A DNA stretch of 64,000 nt from Acinetobacter amyesii (GTDB lineage Bacteria > Pseudomonadota > Gammaproteobacteria > Pseudomonadales > Moraxellaceae). Made by a program: the position numbers and the translations under genes. The notes under the pieces are model-generated. The model saw only the letters and a program-made list of their open reading frames with translations. It was not told where the DNA came from and made no database searches. The number at the start of each line of letters is the position of its first letter. The first letter of the stretch is position 1. Shown in pieces: positions 1 through 8,771 of this stretch. The stretch is taken from positions 111,177 through 175,176 of the forward strand of contig NZ_MVKX01000001.1 in NCBI RefSeq assembly GCF_002018365.1, read 5' to 3'.

Positions 1-339
1 GTTGCTGCTACTGAAGCTAACACTGCTGCATTTGAAGCTCGTCGTGCTGAACTTGAGAAACAAGAAGCTGAAGTATTAGCTGCTGCTCAAGCACGTGCTG
101 ACCAATTGAACGAAGTTAACATCGTAATCACTGCTAAAGCTGGTGACGAAGGTAAACTATTCGGTTCTATCGGTACTCGTGACATCGCTGACGCGTTAAC
201 TAATGCTGGTCTTGTTGTAGACCGCGCAGAAGTTCGTTTACCAAATGGTGCGCTTCGCAACACTGGTGAATTCAACATCGCAATCCAATTGCATCATGAT
301 GTTGTTGCAGAAGTTCTAGTTACTATCGTAGCTGAGTAA
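1..339 (+). CDS. rplI: 50S ribosomal protein L9, 3' part (5' end outside window)
   Basis: The reading frame is open from the first base and shows the last 112 residues of ribosomal protein L9, a large-subunit protein that binds 23S rRNA. What is visible is the long Ala/Glu/Lys-rich connecting helix (about the first 35 residues) and the C-terminal domain with the family motif [14 protein letters not shown] and the segment [21 protein letters not shown]. The N-terminal rRNA-binding domain lies outside the window. A strong terminator follows within 15 bases, so this is the end of its operon (in relatives rpsF-rpsR-rplI). The next gene is dnaB, the usual neighbour. Confidence 0.97.
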   Translation, partial: VAATEANTAAFEARRAELEKQEAEVLAAAQARADQLNEVNIVITAKAGDEGKLFGSIGTRDIADALTNAGLVVDRAEVRLPNGALRNTGEFNIAIQLHHDVVAEVLVTIVAE

Positions 340-352
340 TTTCTTGCAAAGA

Positions 353-382
353 AAAGAGCATGCTTACGCATGCTCTTTTTTT
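353..382 (+). terminator. Rho-independent terminator after rplI
   Basis: An 11-bp perfect stem, AAAGAGCATGC and GCATGCTCTTT, with a 4-base loop is followed by a T run. It lies 14 bases after the rplI stop codon. Confidence 0.9.
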
Positions 383-415
383 ATCTGTAAAAAATAGTGC
401 TCCAACTTTTTTTAT

Positions 416-522
416 ATTTTTAACTCTTCATTCAATTCAATGTATGACGAATTAATCGGAAATACTTGTTCGCATTTCTGTAGAAAACGCCTATCATTTC
501 AGTTCAATGAAGAGTTGAAAAA
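416..522. repeat. Long-range inverted repeat in the dnaB leader
   Basis: Two 20-base arms at 416-435 and 503-522 are reverse complements at 18 of 20 positions, with a perfect 11-bp core AACTCTTCATT / AATGAAGAGTT. They enclose 67 bases and end 56 bases before the dnaB start. The role is unknown. It could be a leader structure, an operator pair or a small decayed mobile repeat. Confidence 0.6.
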
Positions 523-578
523 ACTGTAATCAGCACCCATTTCCATAACATTAAATGGTTTCAGCATCAGGGATTTTT

Positions 579-2018
579 ATGTCACAGGCGAATGCCAGCA
601 AGCCAAACTCTACGCCAACAGCAAAAACCACAGAACAAAGTTCGTTGAAAGAGTTTCGTACCCCACCCCATAACCTTGCGATTGAACAAGCCGTGCTTGC
701 TGCACTGATGACCGTTGCAGAATCTTTTGAGCAAGTGGGTGATGTACTGACTGAAGCTGATTTTTATGCGACCCGTCATAAATATATTTTCCGTGCCATC
801 GATCAACTGTCAAAAGATAGCTCACCTTATGACGCAGTCTTGGTCAATGACTGGCTAATTAAACAAAACTTGCTCGATGCAGCAGGTGGCGAAGAATATC
901 TGATGCAACTCATGTCAGATTCACCTTCAAGTTTCTATAACCTTGAAACGTATGCTGCAAAAATTAAAGAGTTTTCAACTTTACGCAGCATGATTAAAGT
1001 CAGCTCGGAGATTTTACAAAATGCTTATGACACCAAAGGTCGTACAGTCAGCGAAATTTTAGATCTGGCAGAAACCAATATTTTCTCGATTGCCGAGCAA
1101 CACAACAACAACGCCAAAGCTCAAGGTCCTAAAGCTATTAACTCTGTCGTTGCTAGTGTTTTTGATAAGTTGAATGAACTTTCACAAACTGAAGGCAGTA
1201 TCACGGGTTTAACTACTGGATTTGTTGAACTTGATAATAAAACATCAGGTATGCAAGCAGGCGATTTGATTATTGTGGCGGCCCGTCCATCGATGGGTAA
1301 AACCACTTTTGCCATGAACTTGGTTGAAAGTGTGCTGTTTAATAATAACCTGCCCGCTCTAGTTTACTCTATGGAGATGCCCGCTGACTCGATTGCCATG
1401 CGTTTGATATCATCGTTCGGACGTGTACACCAAGGGCATTTACGTGCAGGTAAAATGGATGCTGATGAATGGTCAAAAGTGACCAGTACCATTGTGCATC
1501 TCCAAGAAAAGAATTTGTATATCGATGACTCATCTGCACTACCTCCAACGGAAGTACGTGCCCGTGCGCGACGAATTGCTAAAATGCACGGCGGTAAACT
1601 CGGCTGTATCATGGTCGATTACTTGCAGCTTATGAAAGTACCCGGTATGGGTGATAACCGTGTTGGCGAGATCTCGGAAATTTCCCGAAGCTTAAAGGCA
1701 CTGGCTAAAGAAATGCACTGCCCAGTAATTGCACTGTCACAGTTGAACCGATCACTGGAAAACCGTCCCAATAAACGCCCAGTGATGTCCGACTTACGTG
1801 AATCGGGTGCGATCGAGCAGGATGCCGATTTGATCATGTTTATTTACCGCGACGAGGTTTATAACAAAGAGTCTAAAGAAGCAGGTACTGCAGAAATTAT
1901 TATTGGTAAACAGCGTAACGGTCCAATTGGTACTGTGCGTCTTGCCTTCGAAGGTCAATACACCAAATTTAGTAACCTCTCCCCTGAGTTTTATGCTCAG
2001 TATGATGATGAAGAGTAA
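579..2018 (+). CDS. dnaB: Replicative DNA helicase DnaB
   Basis: Hexameric ATP-dependent 5'-3' helicase that unwinds DNA at the replication fork and works with primase and the DnaX clamp loader. The product is about 479 residues. The N-terminal DnaB domain (PPHNLAIEQAVLAALM) is followed by the RecA-like domain with Walker A (RPSMGKTTFAMN), the family segment YSMEMPADSIAMRL, Walker B (IMVDYLQLM) and the SDLRESGAIEQDAD motif. An in-frame ATG lies upstream at 555, but AGGGA at 569-573 sits 5 bases before the ATG at 579, so 579 is the better start. alr follows 48 bases downstream, the common dnaB-alr order. Confidence 0.96.
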   Translation: MSQANASKPNSTPTAKTTEQSSLKEFRTPPHNLAIEQAVLAALMTVAESFEQVGDVLTEADFYATRHKYIFRAIDQLSKDSSPYDAVLVNDWLIKQNLLDAAGGEEYLMQLMSDSPSSFYNLETYAAKIKEFSTLRSMIKVSSEILQNAYDTKGRTVSEILDLAETNIFSIAEQHNNNAKAQGPKAINSVVASVFDKLNELSQTEGSITGLTTGFVELDNKTSGMQAGDLIIVAARPSMGKTTFAMNLVESVLFNNNLPALVYSMEMPADSIAMRLISSFGRVHQGHLRAGKMDADEWSKVTSTIVHLQEKNLYIDDSSALPPTEVRARARRIAKMHGGKLGCIMVDYLQLMKVPGMGDNRVGEISEISRSLKALAKEMHCPVIALSQLNRSLENRPNKRPVMSDLRESGAIEQDADLIMFIYRDEVYNKESKEAGTAEIIIGKQRNGPIGTVRLAFEGQYTKFSNLSPEFYAQYDDEE

Positions 2019-2066
2019 AGACTCTTTATCATCCATTAATTCATCGACCCTGTAGGAGTATTTAGG

Positions 2067-3140
2067 GTGCGCCAAGCTACAGTTTATATTGATCAACAAG
2101 CACTTCAATATAATTTAAACCGTGTCAAACAACTTGCCCCAACCGCTAAAATTGTAAGCATGGTGAAAGCCAATGCTTATGGACATGGAGTTAAAGACTG
2201 CTTAGCAGCCTTAAAAGACAGTGATGCCTTCGGTGTTGCTTGCCTAGAAGAAGCCTTAGAAATTCGTGAGTTGGGTTATGAACAACCCATTACGTTGATT
2301 GAAGGTATTTTCTCAGATGATGAAATGCAAATTATCATCGATAAAAAAATTGAATGTGTGGTGCATCATCAGCAACAACTAGATTGGTTACGTGCGCATA
2401 AAGATGCCTATATCGCTCAAGGTCTAAAAGTTTGGGTCAAACTCAACAGCGGTATGAACCGTTTAGGTTTTAAAGTGCCTGAAATTATTGATGTCATCAA
2501 TGCATTAAAGGCGGAAGGCTTTACTTGCGTACTGGCTATGCACTTTGCCAATGCCGACGCAGAAAATCATCCTTTAAATGACCAACAACGTGAACAATTC
2601 TTACACGTAAAAGAAGCCTGTGCGCCAATCATGGGTTCGTGCTGTAACTCGGCTGCGATTTTCAAATGGCCAGAACTGAATTTTGATTTTGTTCGCCCAG
2701 GCATCATGCTATATGGCGCGACCCCTTTTGCAGACCGTTCTGTAGAAGCCTTAGATCTTAAACCTGTGATGACCTTTACCGCTGAAGTGATTGCTTTAAA
2801 TACCATTCAAGCTGGTGAATCTGTGGGTTATGGATCGACTTTCGTTGCAGAACAAGAAATGAATCTTGCGATTGTGTCGATTGGTTATGGTGACGGTTAT
2901 CCACGTGCCTTCCCTAAACAAAACTATGTATCTATCCACGGTCAGAAAACGCGTGTGATTGGCCGTGTTGCCATGGATATGATTGCGATTGATATCACCG
3001 GTATACATGCACCAATAGGTACTGAAGTTGAGCTTTGGGGTAAAGACCGTTTAGTTGATGACGTTGCAGAAGCGAACGGAACCATTGGCTATGAATTATT
3101 ATGCCGTATGAGCGCGCGCCCTGTACGTAAATTAGCTTAA
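2067..3140 (+). CDS. alr: Alanine racemase
   Basis: PLP enzyme that interconverts L- and D-alanine and supplies D-Ala for peptidoglycan. The product is 357 residues, the usual length. The PLP lysine is in the N-terminal motif MVKANAYGHG (Lys34), and the catalytic tyrosine lies in ESVGYGSTF. The C-terminal beta domain has GRVAMDMIAIDIT and ends with the family segment YELLCRMSARPVR. The start is GTG, 8 bases after a clear AGGAG at 2054-2058. The position directly after dnaB argues for the constitutive alr rather than the catabolic dadX. Confidence 0.95.
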   Translation: MRQATVYIDQQALQYNLNRVKQLAPTAKIVSMVKANAYGHGVKDCLAALKDSDAFGVACLEEALEIRELGYEQPITLIEGIFSDDEMQIIIDKKIECVVHHQQQLDWLRAHKDAYIAQGLKVWVKLNSGMNRLGFKVPEIIDVINALKAEGFTCVLAMHFANADAENHPLNDQQREQFLHVKEACAPIMGSCCNSAAIFKWPELNFDFVRPGIMLYGATPFADRSVEALDLKPVMTFTAEVIALNTIQAGESVGYGSTFVAEQEMNLAIVSIGYGDGYPRAFPKQNYVSIHGQKTRVIGRVAMDMIAIDITGIHAPIGTEVELWGKDRLVDDVAEANGTIGYELLCRMSARPVRKLA

Positions 3141-3151
3141 TTAGCCAAATC

Positions 3152-3182
3152 AAAAAGCCCAGATCAATTCTGGGCTTTTTTT
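3152..3182. terminator. Bidirectional terminator between alr and the Anbu gene
   Basis: AAAGCCCAGA and TCTGGGCTTT pair perfectly around a 5-base loop, with T runs on both strands. It serves alr on the plus strand and probably the convergent minus-strand operon. Confidence 0.85.
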
Positions 3183-3234
3183 AACTCGCTTTTTTTATTC
3201 GCTTTTTAAATTGATCTATTTATTGATCAAATCG

Positions 3235-3969
3235 TTATTGAAAATAGTCAGCTGTTGGTTTTGCCAATTCGATTAAGCCCTGACGCAATGCTTCTGACCA
3301 GCCTTTACTGATCATGGTGAAGTATTGGTCTTCTTCATAAATGCGCTTACCATTTGGTATTTCTAAACTGTCCTTTTTATAAACCAAAGCATCTAAAGGC
3401 ATACCTACAGACACATTTGAGCGTATCGTTGAATCAAAAGAAATTAAGCTACAACGCATTGCTTCATCGAGTGGCATATCGTAACGCAAAGTTCGGTCGA
3501 GTATCGGCTTGCCATATTTGCTTTCGCCAATTTGAAAATATGGGGTATCCGGTGTCGCACAAATAAAATTGCCTTGCGGATAGATATTATATAACTGCAT
3601 ATCAGCACTGCCAATTTGACCGCCTACCAATAAACTACAGTAATAATTACTTTGTTCTAAAGTATCGGATGTGACATCTGAAATAACTTTTTTTAAGGTA
3701 TGCCCGACCAATTCCGCCACTTCGAACATCGTATTTACGCTATATAAATTCGGCTCTTGTTTCACTTCTAGCTGATTTTGTAAATGCCCGATGACCGCTT
3801 GTGTTGTGGCTAAATTTCCAGAGGTTTGGATGGTAATAAATCGCTCACCCGCAATACCAAAGGTATAAAGTTTACGAAAAACTGAAATATGGTCAACACC
3901 TGCATTTGTCCGTGTATCACTGATAAACACCATGCCATCTTTTAACCGTAATGCACAACAATAGGTCAT
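3235..3969 (-). CDS. Proteasome-type protease (Anbu / bacterial proteasome homologue)
   Basis: A 244-residue Ntn-hydrolase-fold protein of the family called Anbu (ancestral beta subunit), related to HslV and proteasome beta subunits. The sequence starts MTYCCALRLKDGMVFISDTRTNAG, which puts Thr2 as the candidate N-terminal nucleophile after Met removal, followed by the SDTRTNAG strand typical of the family. The C-terminal part has LISFDSTIRSNVSVGMPLD. It is the last gene of a minus-strand operon with a transglutaminase, an alpha-E protein and an ATP-grasp protein, the known conserved partners of Anbu. No ATPase unfoldase gene is adjacent. The substrate is unknown. Confidence 0.9.
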   Translation of the reverse strand: MTYCCALRLKDGMVFISDTRTNAGVDHISVFRKLYTFGIAGERFITIQTSGNLATTQAVIGHLQNQLEVKQEPNLYSVNTMFEVAELVGHTLKKVISDVTSDTLEQSNYYCSLLVGGQIGSADMQLYNIYPQGNFICATPDTPYFQIGESKYGKPILDRTLRYDMPLDEAMRCSLISFDSTIRSNVSVGMPLDALVYKKDSLEIPNGKRIYEEDQYFTMISKGWSEALRQGLIELAKPTADYFQ

Positions 3970-3986
3970 TTTTATCCCTCAAATGA

Positions 3987-4766
3987 TTAACAACTCAGCA
4001 CTTGTACAATTGAGCTCATAGACTCAATTCCACCTTTATCACGAACACCTCGAACAGGAGCTACATCCCAGTAGTCCCGCCCAATCGCGACATAAATATG
4101 TGATTGTGGTGTAAATAGCTGATTACTGACATCAAAACAATACCATTTATTTTCGATATAGACTTCCACCCAAGCGTGACTGGCAAGGTGGCTACTATTC
4201 GGCACAAATAAATACCCAGAAATATAACGTGCAGGAATACCCAAATAGCGACACATTGCGATCATGACATGGCTATGATCCTGACATACCCCTTGCTTAT
4301 GATGAAAAGCATCAATCGCTGAAGTATGAACAGATGTTTGATTGGAAACATAGGGAATATGCGCCAAGATCGCTTCAGCCAAACGAATCAGATTGGCACG
4401 ATTGATACGAGGGACATAACAATCGGCAAAACTTTTCATGTGAATATCGCACTGCGTACTCGGTGTTGGCTGTAAAAACAATTTTGGGTTTAAATCATCT
4501 GCATTTGAATCTGTTCTGCTCAAATTCATCTCTACGATGCCCTGCGCCATAATGGTCATTTGCAAATAAGGTTCGCGCTGCGTTGTGGTCAACCACACAT
4601 TACCAAAAGTATCCAATTGCATATCACGCTGCCCCGGTACACTCACATCCCAATTTTGTACCTGTTGGTGTGCATTGGTGGACGGGGTCATTTTGATATA
4701 TTGAATGCTCCTGTTTACCACATCAGTGTAAACATAATGGGTCTGATGGTTGATCATAAGCCTCAT
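3987..4766 (-). CDS. Transglutaminase-like cysteine protease family protein
   Basis: A 259-residue protein with an N-terminal beta domain and a C-terminal transglutaminase core. The likely catalytic triad is visible: Cys161 in KQGVCQDHSHVMIAMCRYLG, His197 in SHAWVEVYI and Asp212 in WYCFDVSN. There is no signal peptide, so it is cytoplasmic. Proteins of this group may act as peptidases or amide-bond transferases. The start ATG overlaps the stop of the upstream alpha-E gene by four bases (ATGA), indicating translational coupling. A second in-frame ATG lies three codons in. It is part of the Anbu operon. Confidence 0.88.
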   Translation of the reverse strand: MRLMINHQTHYVYTDVVNRSIQYIKMTPSTNAHQQVQNWDVSVPGQRDMQLDTFGNVWLTTTQREPYLQMTIMAQGIVEMNLSRTDSNADDLNPKLFLQPTPSTQCDIHMKSFADCYVPRINRANLIRLAEAILAHIPYVSNQTSVHTSAIDAFHHKQGVCQDHSHVMIAMCRYLGIPARYISGYLFVPNSSHLASHAWVEVYIENKWYCFDVSNQLFTPQSHIYVAIGRDYWDVAPVRGVRDKGGIESMSSIVQVLSC

Positions 4767-5365
4767 ACAGCCACCTCAAACATATTTTGGATATGATCAC
4801 TGAAATGGTAGAAGTTTTGGCTATTCGGCTGCTGTTTAAGTGCCTGCCATGCCTCTTGCACGCTTTCCCATCCAAACTGAACCAAAGCCATGACAATATG
4901 TTCAATCTTCGCTAGGGTGTGTTGAATGTCCTGCTGCATGCGTAACTGGCGATCAAGCTGCTCTATGGCTTGTCCTAAACTAAAAAATAAAAATACATCT
5001 TCAGATTCGGACTCTAAAACCTCTTGGCAATCTGTTACCACGTCACAGATATAACCTGGGTTATCACTCGCATTGCGAATTAAACGGCTGAGTTCTGCAT
5101 AACTTTTTGCTGAAAGCACCCCCCTTAAATCTTGAATATTACTTTGTGCATATTGAAATTGGCTCGAAAATGATGCCGGTTGCTCGACATTTAAAACCAA
5201 TTCATTCATTGAGTCGGCATCAAATGCTGGCAAACAAAAAGCATGTGCATAGTTCAATGCCGTATCGACATCTTGAAATGGAAAAATACTGCATAAATAT
5301 TGAGTGCGTGCTAAATAACGTCCCAACCAAAAAATATGTTCTGCATTACTGTTTAATAAAATCAT
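4763..5365 (-). CDS. Alpha-E domain protein
   Basis: An all-helical protein of about 200 residues of the alpha-E family, with the family's opening motif NAEHIFWLGRYLARTQYL. Its biochemical activity is not established. It is found with circularly permuted ATP-grasp and transglutaminase proteins in putative peptide-synthesis or modification operons. A GTG 15 bases upstream (5380) is in frame, but GGAG lies 6 bases before the ATG at 5365, so I take 5365. It lies 22 bases after the ATP-grasp stop codon. Confidence 0.86.
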   Translation of the reverse strand: MILLNSNAEHIFWLGRYLARTQYLCSIFPFQDVDTALNYAHAFCLPAFDADSMNELVLNVEQPASFSSQFQYAQSNIQDLRGVLSAKSYAELSRLIRNASDNPGYICDVVTDCQEVLESESEDVFLFFSLGQAIEQLDRQLRMQQDIQHTLAKIEHIVMALVQFGWESVQEAWQALKQQPNSQNFYHFSDHIQNMFEVAV

Positions 5366-5387
5366 GTTTTGCTCCTTCACTGGAGTG

Positions 5388-6935
5388 CTATGAGCGTAAA
5401 TCGTCTACTACCCACGTATCTTTAATACCGCCGCCTTGCGAAGAATTCACTACCAATGAACCTGCTTGCATCGCGACACGAGTTAAGCCACCCGGTACAA
5501 TTTCAGTTCGATATGGAGAACTCAGTACAAATGGACGCAAATCGATATGGCGTTCCGAAACACCGGCCTCACTTAAGGTTGGGCTGACAGATAAATTTAA
5601 AGTCGGCTGTGCAATATATAAATGTGGTGCTGCGGCCACTTTATCTTTAAAGCTATTTAATTCTTGTAAAGATGCTTGTGGACCGATCAGCATACCGTAT
5701 CCACCTGAACCCTGCGCTTCTTTGACCACCAATTTTTCGATATTCGACAGCACATAGTCCAAGTCGTTCTGCTCACGACATTGATAGGTCGGCACATTTT
5801 TCAGGATCGCTTGTTCACCTAAATAGAAATGAATCATTTTATCCACATAAGGATAAATCGATTTATCATCTGCTACGCCCGTTCCCGGTGCATTTGCAAT
5901 AACCACATTATGTTGCATATACGCTGACATAAGCCCTGCTACGCCCAAAGTACTGTCAGGTTTGAAACATAATGGATCGAGAAAAGCATCATCCACACGA
6001 CGATAAATTACATCAACCTGTTGTCGGCCTTTAATGGTTTTCACATAAACCTTATCGTTTTCTACATAAAGGTCACGCGATGTCACTAAGGGTACATCCA
6101 TCTCCCTTGCCAAAAAGGCATGTTCATAATAAGCACTGTTAAAACGCCCAGGGGTTAAGACCACAATAAATGGGTTATCGACATAGGCATTTTCTGCAAG
6201 GATTTCACGTAAAAGCTGCGGATACTGCTCAATCCCCATAATGTTACTTTGCTGGCAAAGTTCAGGCATGAGCTTTTGACTGATCTTACGGCTTTCCAAC
6301 ATATATGACACACCCGACGGTGTTCTAAGATTATCCTCAAGGACGTAAAATTCACCTGATTGATCACGGATGATATCAATGCCACTGATTTGGCTATAAA
6401 TTTTACCTTTTAGCCCATGCATATACATTTGTGGCAAATAGGCTTCATGGGTTAAGACTTGCAGTTCAGGAATAATTCCTGCTTTTAAAATATCTTGCTG
6501 ATGATAAACATCATGTAAAAACAGATTGAGTGCTTTCACGCGCTGTGCGCAGCCTAGAGATAAATTATTCCATTCCTTTCGTGCAATCACACGAGGAATA
6601 AGATCATAAGGTATGGTGCGTTCAATGCCCTCATCTTCGCCATACACTGTAAAGGTAATGCCTTCATAGAGAAAATGTTGTTTTGCAACCTGATTTAGTT
6701 GCTTCAATTCATCAAGCGTATGCTGTGATAACCACTGCTCTATCCGTTGGCATGATTCTTTAGCTACCGTTTTGCTGTCGCGCATTTCATTAAAAAAATC
6801 CGAATTGAATTGATTAAACAGCGCATGTCCTCGAGCAAGTGGTAAAGTTTTTAATGTAGAGACAGAAGTATTAACCAACTTTGCCTCATAACCCTCAATT
6901 CCATTTGAAGTTGTATTACGATTTTCTTTCAGCAT
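5388..6935 (-). CDS. Circularly permuted type 2 ATP-grasp protein
   Basis: A 515-residue protein of the circularly permuted ATP-grasp family, predicted to form amide bonds through an acyl-phosphate. Family landmarks are HEAYLPQMYMHGLKG, the segment YVLEDNLRTPSGVSYMLESR, LTPGRFNSAYYEHAFLAREM, NAPGTGVADDK, VVKEAQGSGGYGML and the C-terminal HIDLRPFVLSS. GGAG sits 5 bases before the start. It is the first gene of the four-gene operon and is read divergently from the WYL regulator, with 260 bases between them that should hold both promoters. Substrate unknown. Confidence 0.9.
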   Translation of the reverse strand: MLKENRNTTSNGIEGYEAKLVNTSVSTLKTLPLARGHALFNQFNSDFFNEMRDSKTVAKESCQRIEQWLSQHTLDELKQLNQVAKQHFLYEGITFTVYGEDEGIERTIPYDLIPRVIARKEWNNLSLGCAQRVKALNLFLHDVYHQQDILKAGIIPELQVLTHEAYLPQMYMHGLKGKIYSQISGIDIIRDQSGEFYVLEDNLRTPSGVSYMLESRKISQKLMPELCQQSNIMGIEQYPQLLREILAENAYVDNPFIVVLTPGRFNSAYYEHAFLAREMDVPLVTSRDLYVENDKVYVKTIKGRQQVDVIYRRVDDAFLDPLCFKPDSTLGVAGLMSAYMQHNVVIANAPGTGVADDKSIYPYVDKMIHFYLGEQAILKNVPTYQCREQNDLDYVLSNIEKLVVKEAQGSGGYGMLIGPQASLQELNSFKDKVAAAPHLYIAQPTLNLSVSPTLSEAGVSERHIDLRPFVLSSPYRTEIVPGGLTRVAMQAGSLVVNSSQGGGIKDTWVVDDLRS

Positions 6936-7195
6936 AGCAACTCCATGTTTTTGTCATGTTTTGTAAATCAGATAAAGCAATATATATGCCATCAATACAT
7001 ATGCTGCTTCTCTTTGATTATTTATGCATCATTTTTGCAAAGTGGTACAGCATGTAACTGCTCAAGTTGTGTCAAATTACGTTATTAAAATCATCTTAGT
7101 TTTTTCAGATGAATACTTGCTTAACGCAGGAAGATTTCTTATTGTGTCCCACAGCATCATTTTATTCATTTAAGTCCAAGTTCAAGCACTAGATT

Positions 7196-8194
7196 ATGTC
7201 TTCACAAGAAAAAGAAACGTCGAACAGCCTCTATCGTCAGTGGCAAATTCTTTCACGACTGTCCACAGGTAAGTGGATGGGTACGCGTGAATTACAAGAA
7301 ATACTGAACCGTGAAGGTATTGATATCAGCCTACGCACTATTCAGCGTGACTTAAACCAAATTTCTCTTCGTTTCCCAATTGAGAGCAGTAAAACAACCC
7401 CACAAGGGTGGCGTTGGCGTTCTGATGCACCGATTCAAAGCTTGCCTCATATGACCAGCTCACAAGCGGTCACCTTTATGATGGTTGAGGAGCACCTAAA
7501 ACATTTGCTTCCGCCGAGCTTAATTGAAGAAATGAATCCTTGGTTTGACCTCGCACGTCGAAGTCTGTCGTCGCAAAATAATGTCCGTCAGTGGATTAAC
7601 CGCGTGCGAATCGTGCCAGCTACTCAGCCATTGATTCCTCCTGTGGTTGAAAAAGCTGCGCAGCAATCGATTTATGAAGGCTTACTTCAAGACAAACAAC
7701 TTGAATGTCTATATCAAGGTCGTGGACAACAAAGCGAAGAAAAGACCTATATTTTAAATCCACTGGCGTTGGTCCAAAAAGGTGCAATTATTTATTTGGT
7801 GTGCACACGTCATGACAAAACAGACATCCAAACCTTTGCTTTACATCGTTTTAAATCAGCTACAGTCTTAAATTCACGTGCATTACACCCTGTCGATTTT
7901 GATATTGATGCCTATATTGACTCTGGAGCGCTTGGCTTCCGTGTGGACTTCAATAAGCCGACTGAAATGATTCAGCTCAAATTAACCATGTCTGAAGCAG
8001 AGGCAGTTTATTTTGAAGAAAGTCAGCTAAGTAAAGATCAAGTGATACAAAAAACCGAAGATGGCTCGGTTGAAGTTAGTGCAACAGTACCATTTACTTC
8101 TCAGTTAACTTGGTGGCTACGTAGCTTTGGGAAAAAGATTCAGAAAATCGAACCAGAAGAAGTCGCTGTCGTTGTACAACAACGCAATGACTAA
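7196..8194 (+). CDS. WYL-domain transcriptional regulator
   Basis: A 332-residue protein. Residues 10-60 form a DeoR-like winged helix (WMGTRELQEILNREGIDISLRTIQRDLNQIS). The middle and C-terminal parts form a WYL domain, here with IYL in place of WYL (KGAIIYLVCTRHDK), followed by FALHRFKSA and the C-terminal WYL extension ending in a WLRSFGKK segment. WYL domains usually sense a ligand such as nucleic acid or nucleotides. It is divergent from the Anbu operon and may regulate it; this is inferred from position only. Confidence 0.85.
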   Translation: MSSQEKETSNSLYRQWQILSRLSTGKWMGTRELQEILNREGIDISLRTIQRDLNQISLRFPIESSKTTPQGWRWRSDAPIQSLPHMTSSQAVTFMMVEEHLKHLLPPSLIEEMNPWFDLARRSLSSQNNVRQWINRVRIVPATQPLIPPVVEKAAQQSIYEGLLQDKQLECLYQGRGQQSEEKTYILNPLALVQKGAIIYLVCTRHDKTDIQTFALHRFKSATVLNSRALHPVDFDIDAYIDSGALGFRVDFNKPTEMIQLKLTMSEAEAVYFEESQLSKDQVIQKTEDGSVEVSATVPFTSQLTWWLRSFGKKIQKIEPEEVAVVVQQRND

Positions 8195-8311
8195 ACCTAT
8201 CTAAGACTTTCTGCTACCTGAAATATTAAATTTGAGGTGGCAACTTTTATTTCATAATGAATATTTAGCACATAATTTAGGCTATGATTTAAACCTTAAG
8301 ATATCAACACA

Positions 8312-8335
8312 TAAAAAAGTCCCAACGCTGGGACT
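8312..8335 (-). terminator. Rho-independent terminator on the minus strand
   Basis: AGTCCCA and TGGGACT form a perfect stem around ACGC, with six T residues following on the minus strand. No annotated minus-strand gene precedes it other than the candidate small RNA. Confidence 0.75.
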
Positions 8336-8450
8336 GGATAATTTCTTAGAATATTTTTGTAATTTTAGTCGTTTAGGTCAAAGGAACTACAGCATAAGTA
8401 TCTGCTGAATACCTTATGCCGTAGCGCTAACTTCTCATGGCTATAATCAA

Positions 8451-8507
8451 TTACTGACATAGGCAGGCTAGGTCGGCATTATTATAACGAATAGATTTCA
8501 TAGTCAT
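8451..8507 (-). CDS. Possible 18-residue peptide
   Basis: The frame reads MTMKSIRYNNADLACLCQ and stops at 8451. GAGG lies 8 bases before the ATG at 8507. An in-frame ATG at 8552 would give 33 residues but has no visible ribosome-binding site. I do not recognise the peptide. The two cysteines near the end are the only notable feature. Short frames occur by chance, so support rests on the ribosome-binding site and the downstream terminator. Confidence 0.3.
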   Translation of the reverse strand: MTMKSIRYNNADLACLCQ

Positions 8508-8771
8508 ATTCAGCACCTCGTGTTTAGAAAGTAAAATTACTTTAACCTCCATTTTGTACACTGTGAAATAACAAGAACCACGCTACTTTTCACAAATTTT
8601 CTTAAAGAACATTCCTGCTTTTCTTATCTCATTTGGCTTTAAATGAAAATTTAATCCAACTTCAGTGCTGTTTTTTATAAATGCTACACTGAATCAACAA
8701 ATTAAAGCTTGAGCATTGTGCATAAACTCGGCAAATTATGAGCAAATGAGCTGAATAAGATTTTTCAAAAT

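Larger units (their letters stand above)
8312..8552 (-). ncRNA. Candidate small RNA with a short reading frame (novel)
   Basis: This minus-strand unit lies in the 577-base gap between the WYL and glutamate-synthase-like genes. Reading 5' to 3' it has a short reading frame with its own ribosome-binding site (8507-8451), a long imperfect hairpin (8387-8424), and a perfect 7-bp terminator stem AGTCCCA/TGGGACT (8318-8335) followed by a T run. The 5' end is not known; I place it near 8552 only because an in-frame ATG occurs there. The combination suggests an sRNA, a dual-function RNA or a leader-peptide gene. Confidence 0.5.

Noticed and set aside
5107..5757. A 216-codon open frame on the plus strand
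   Set aside because: It lies antisense across the alpha-E and ATP-grasp genes, has no ribosome-binding site and no family pattern. Both genes on the other strand are clear.
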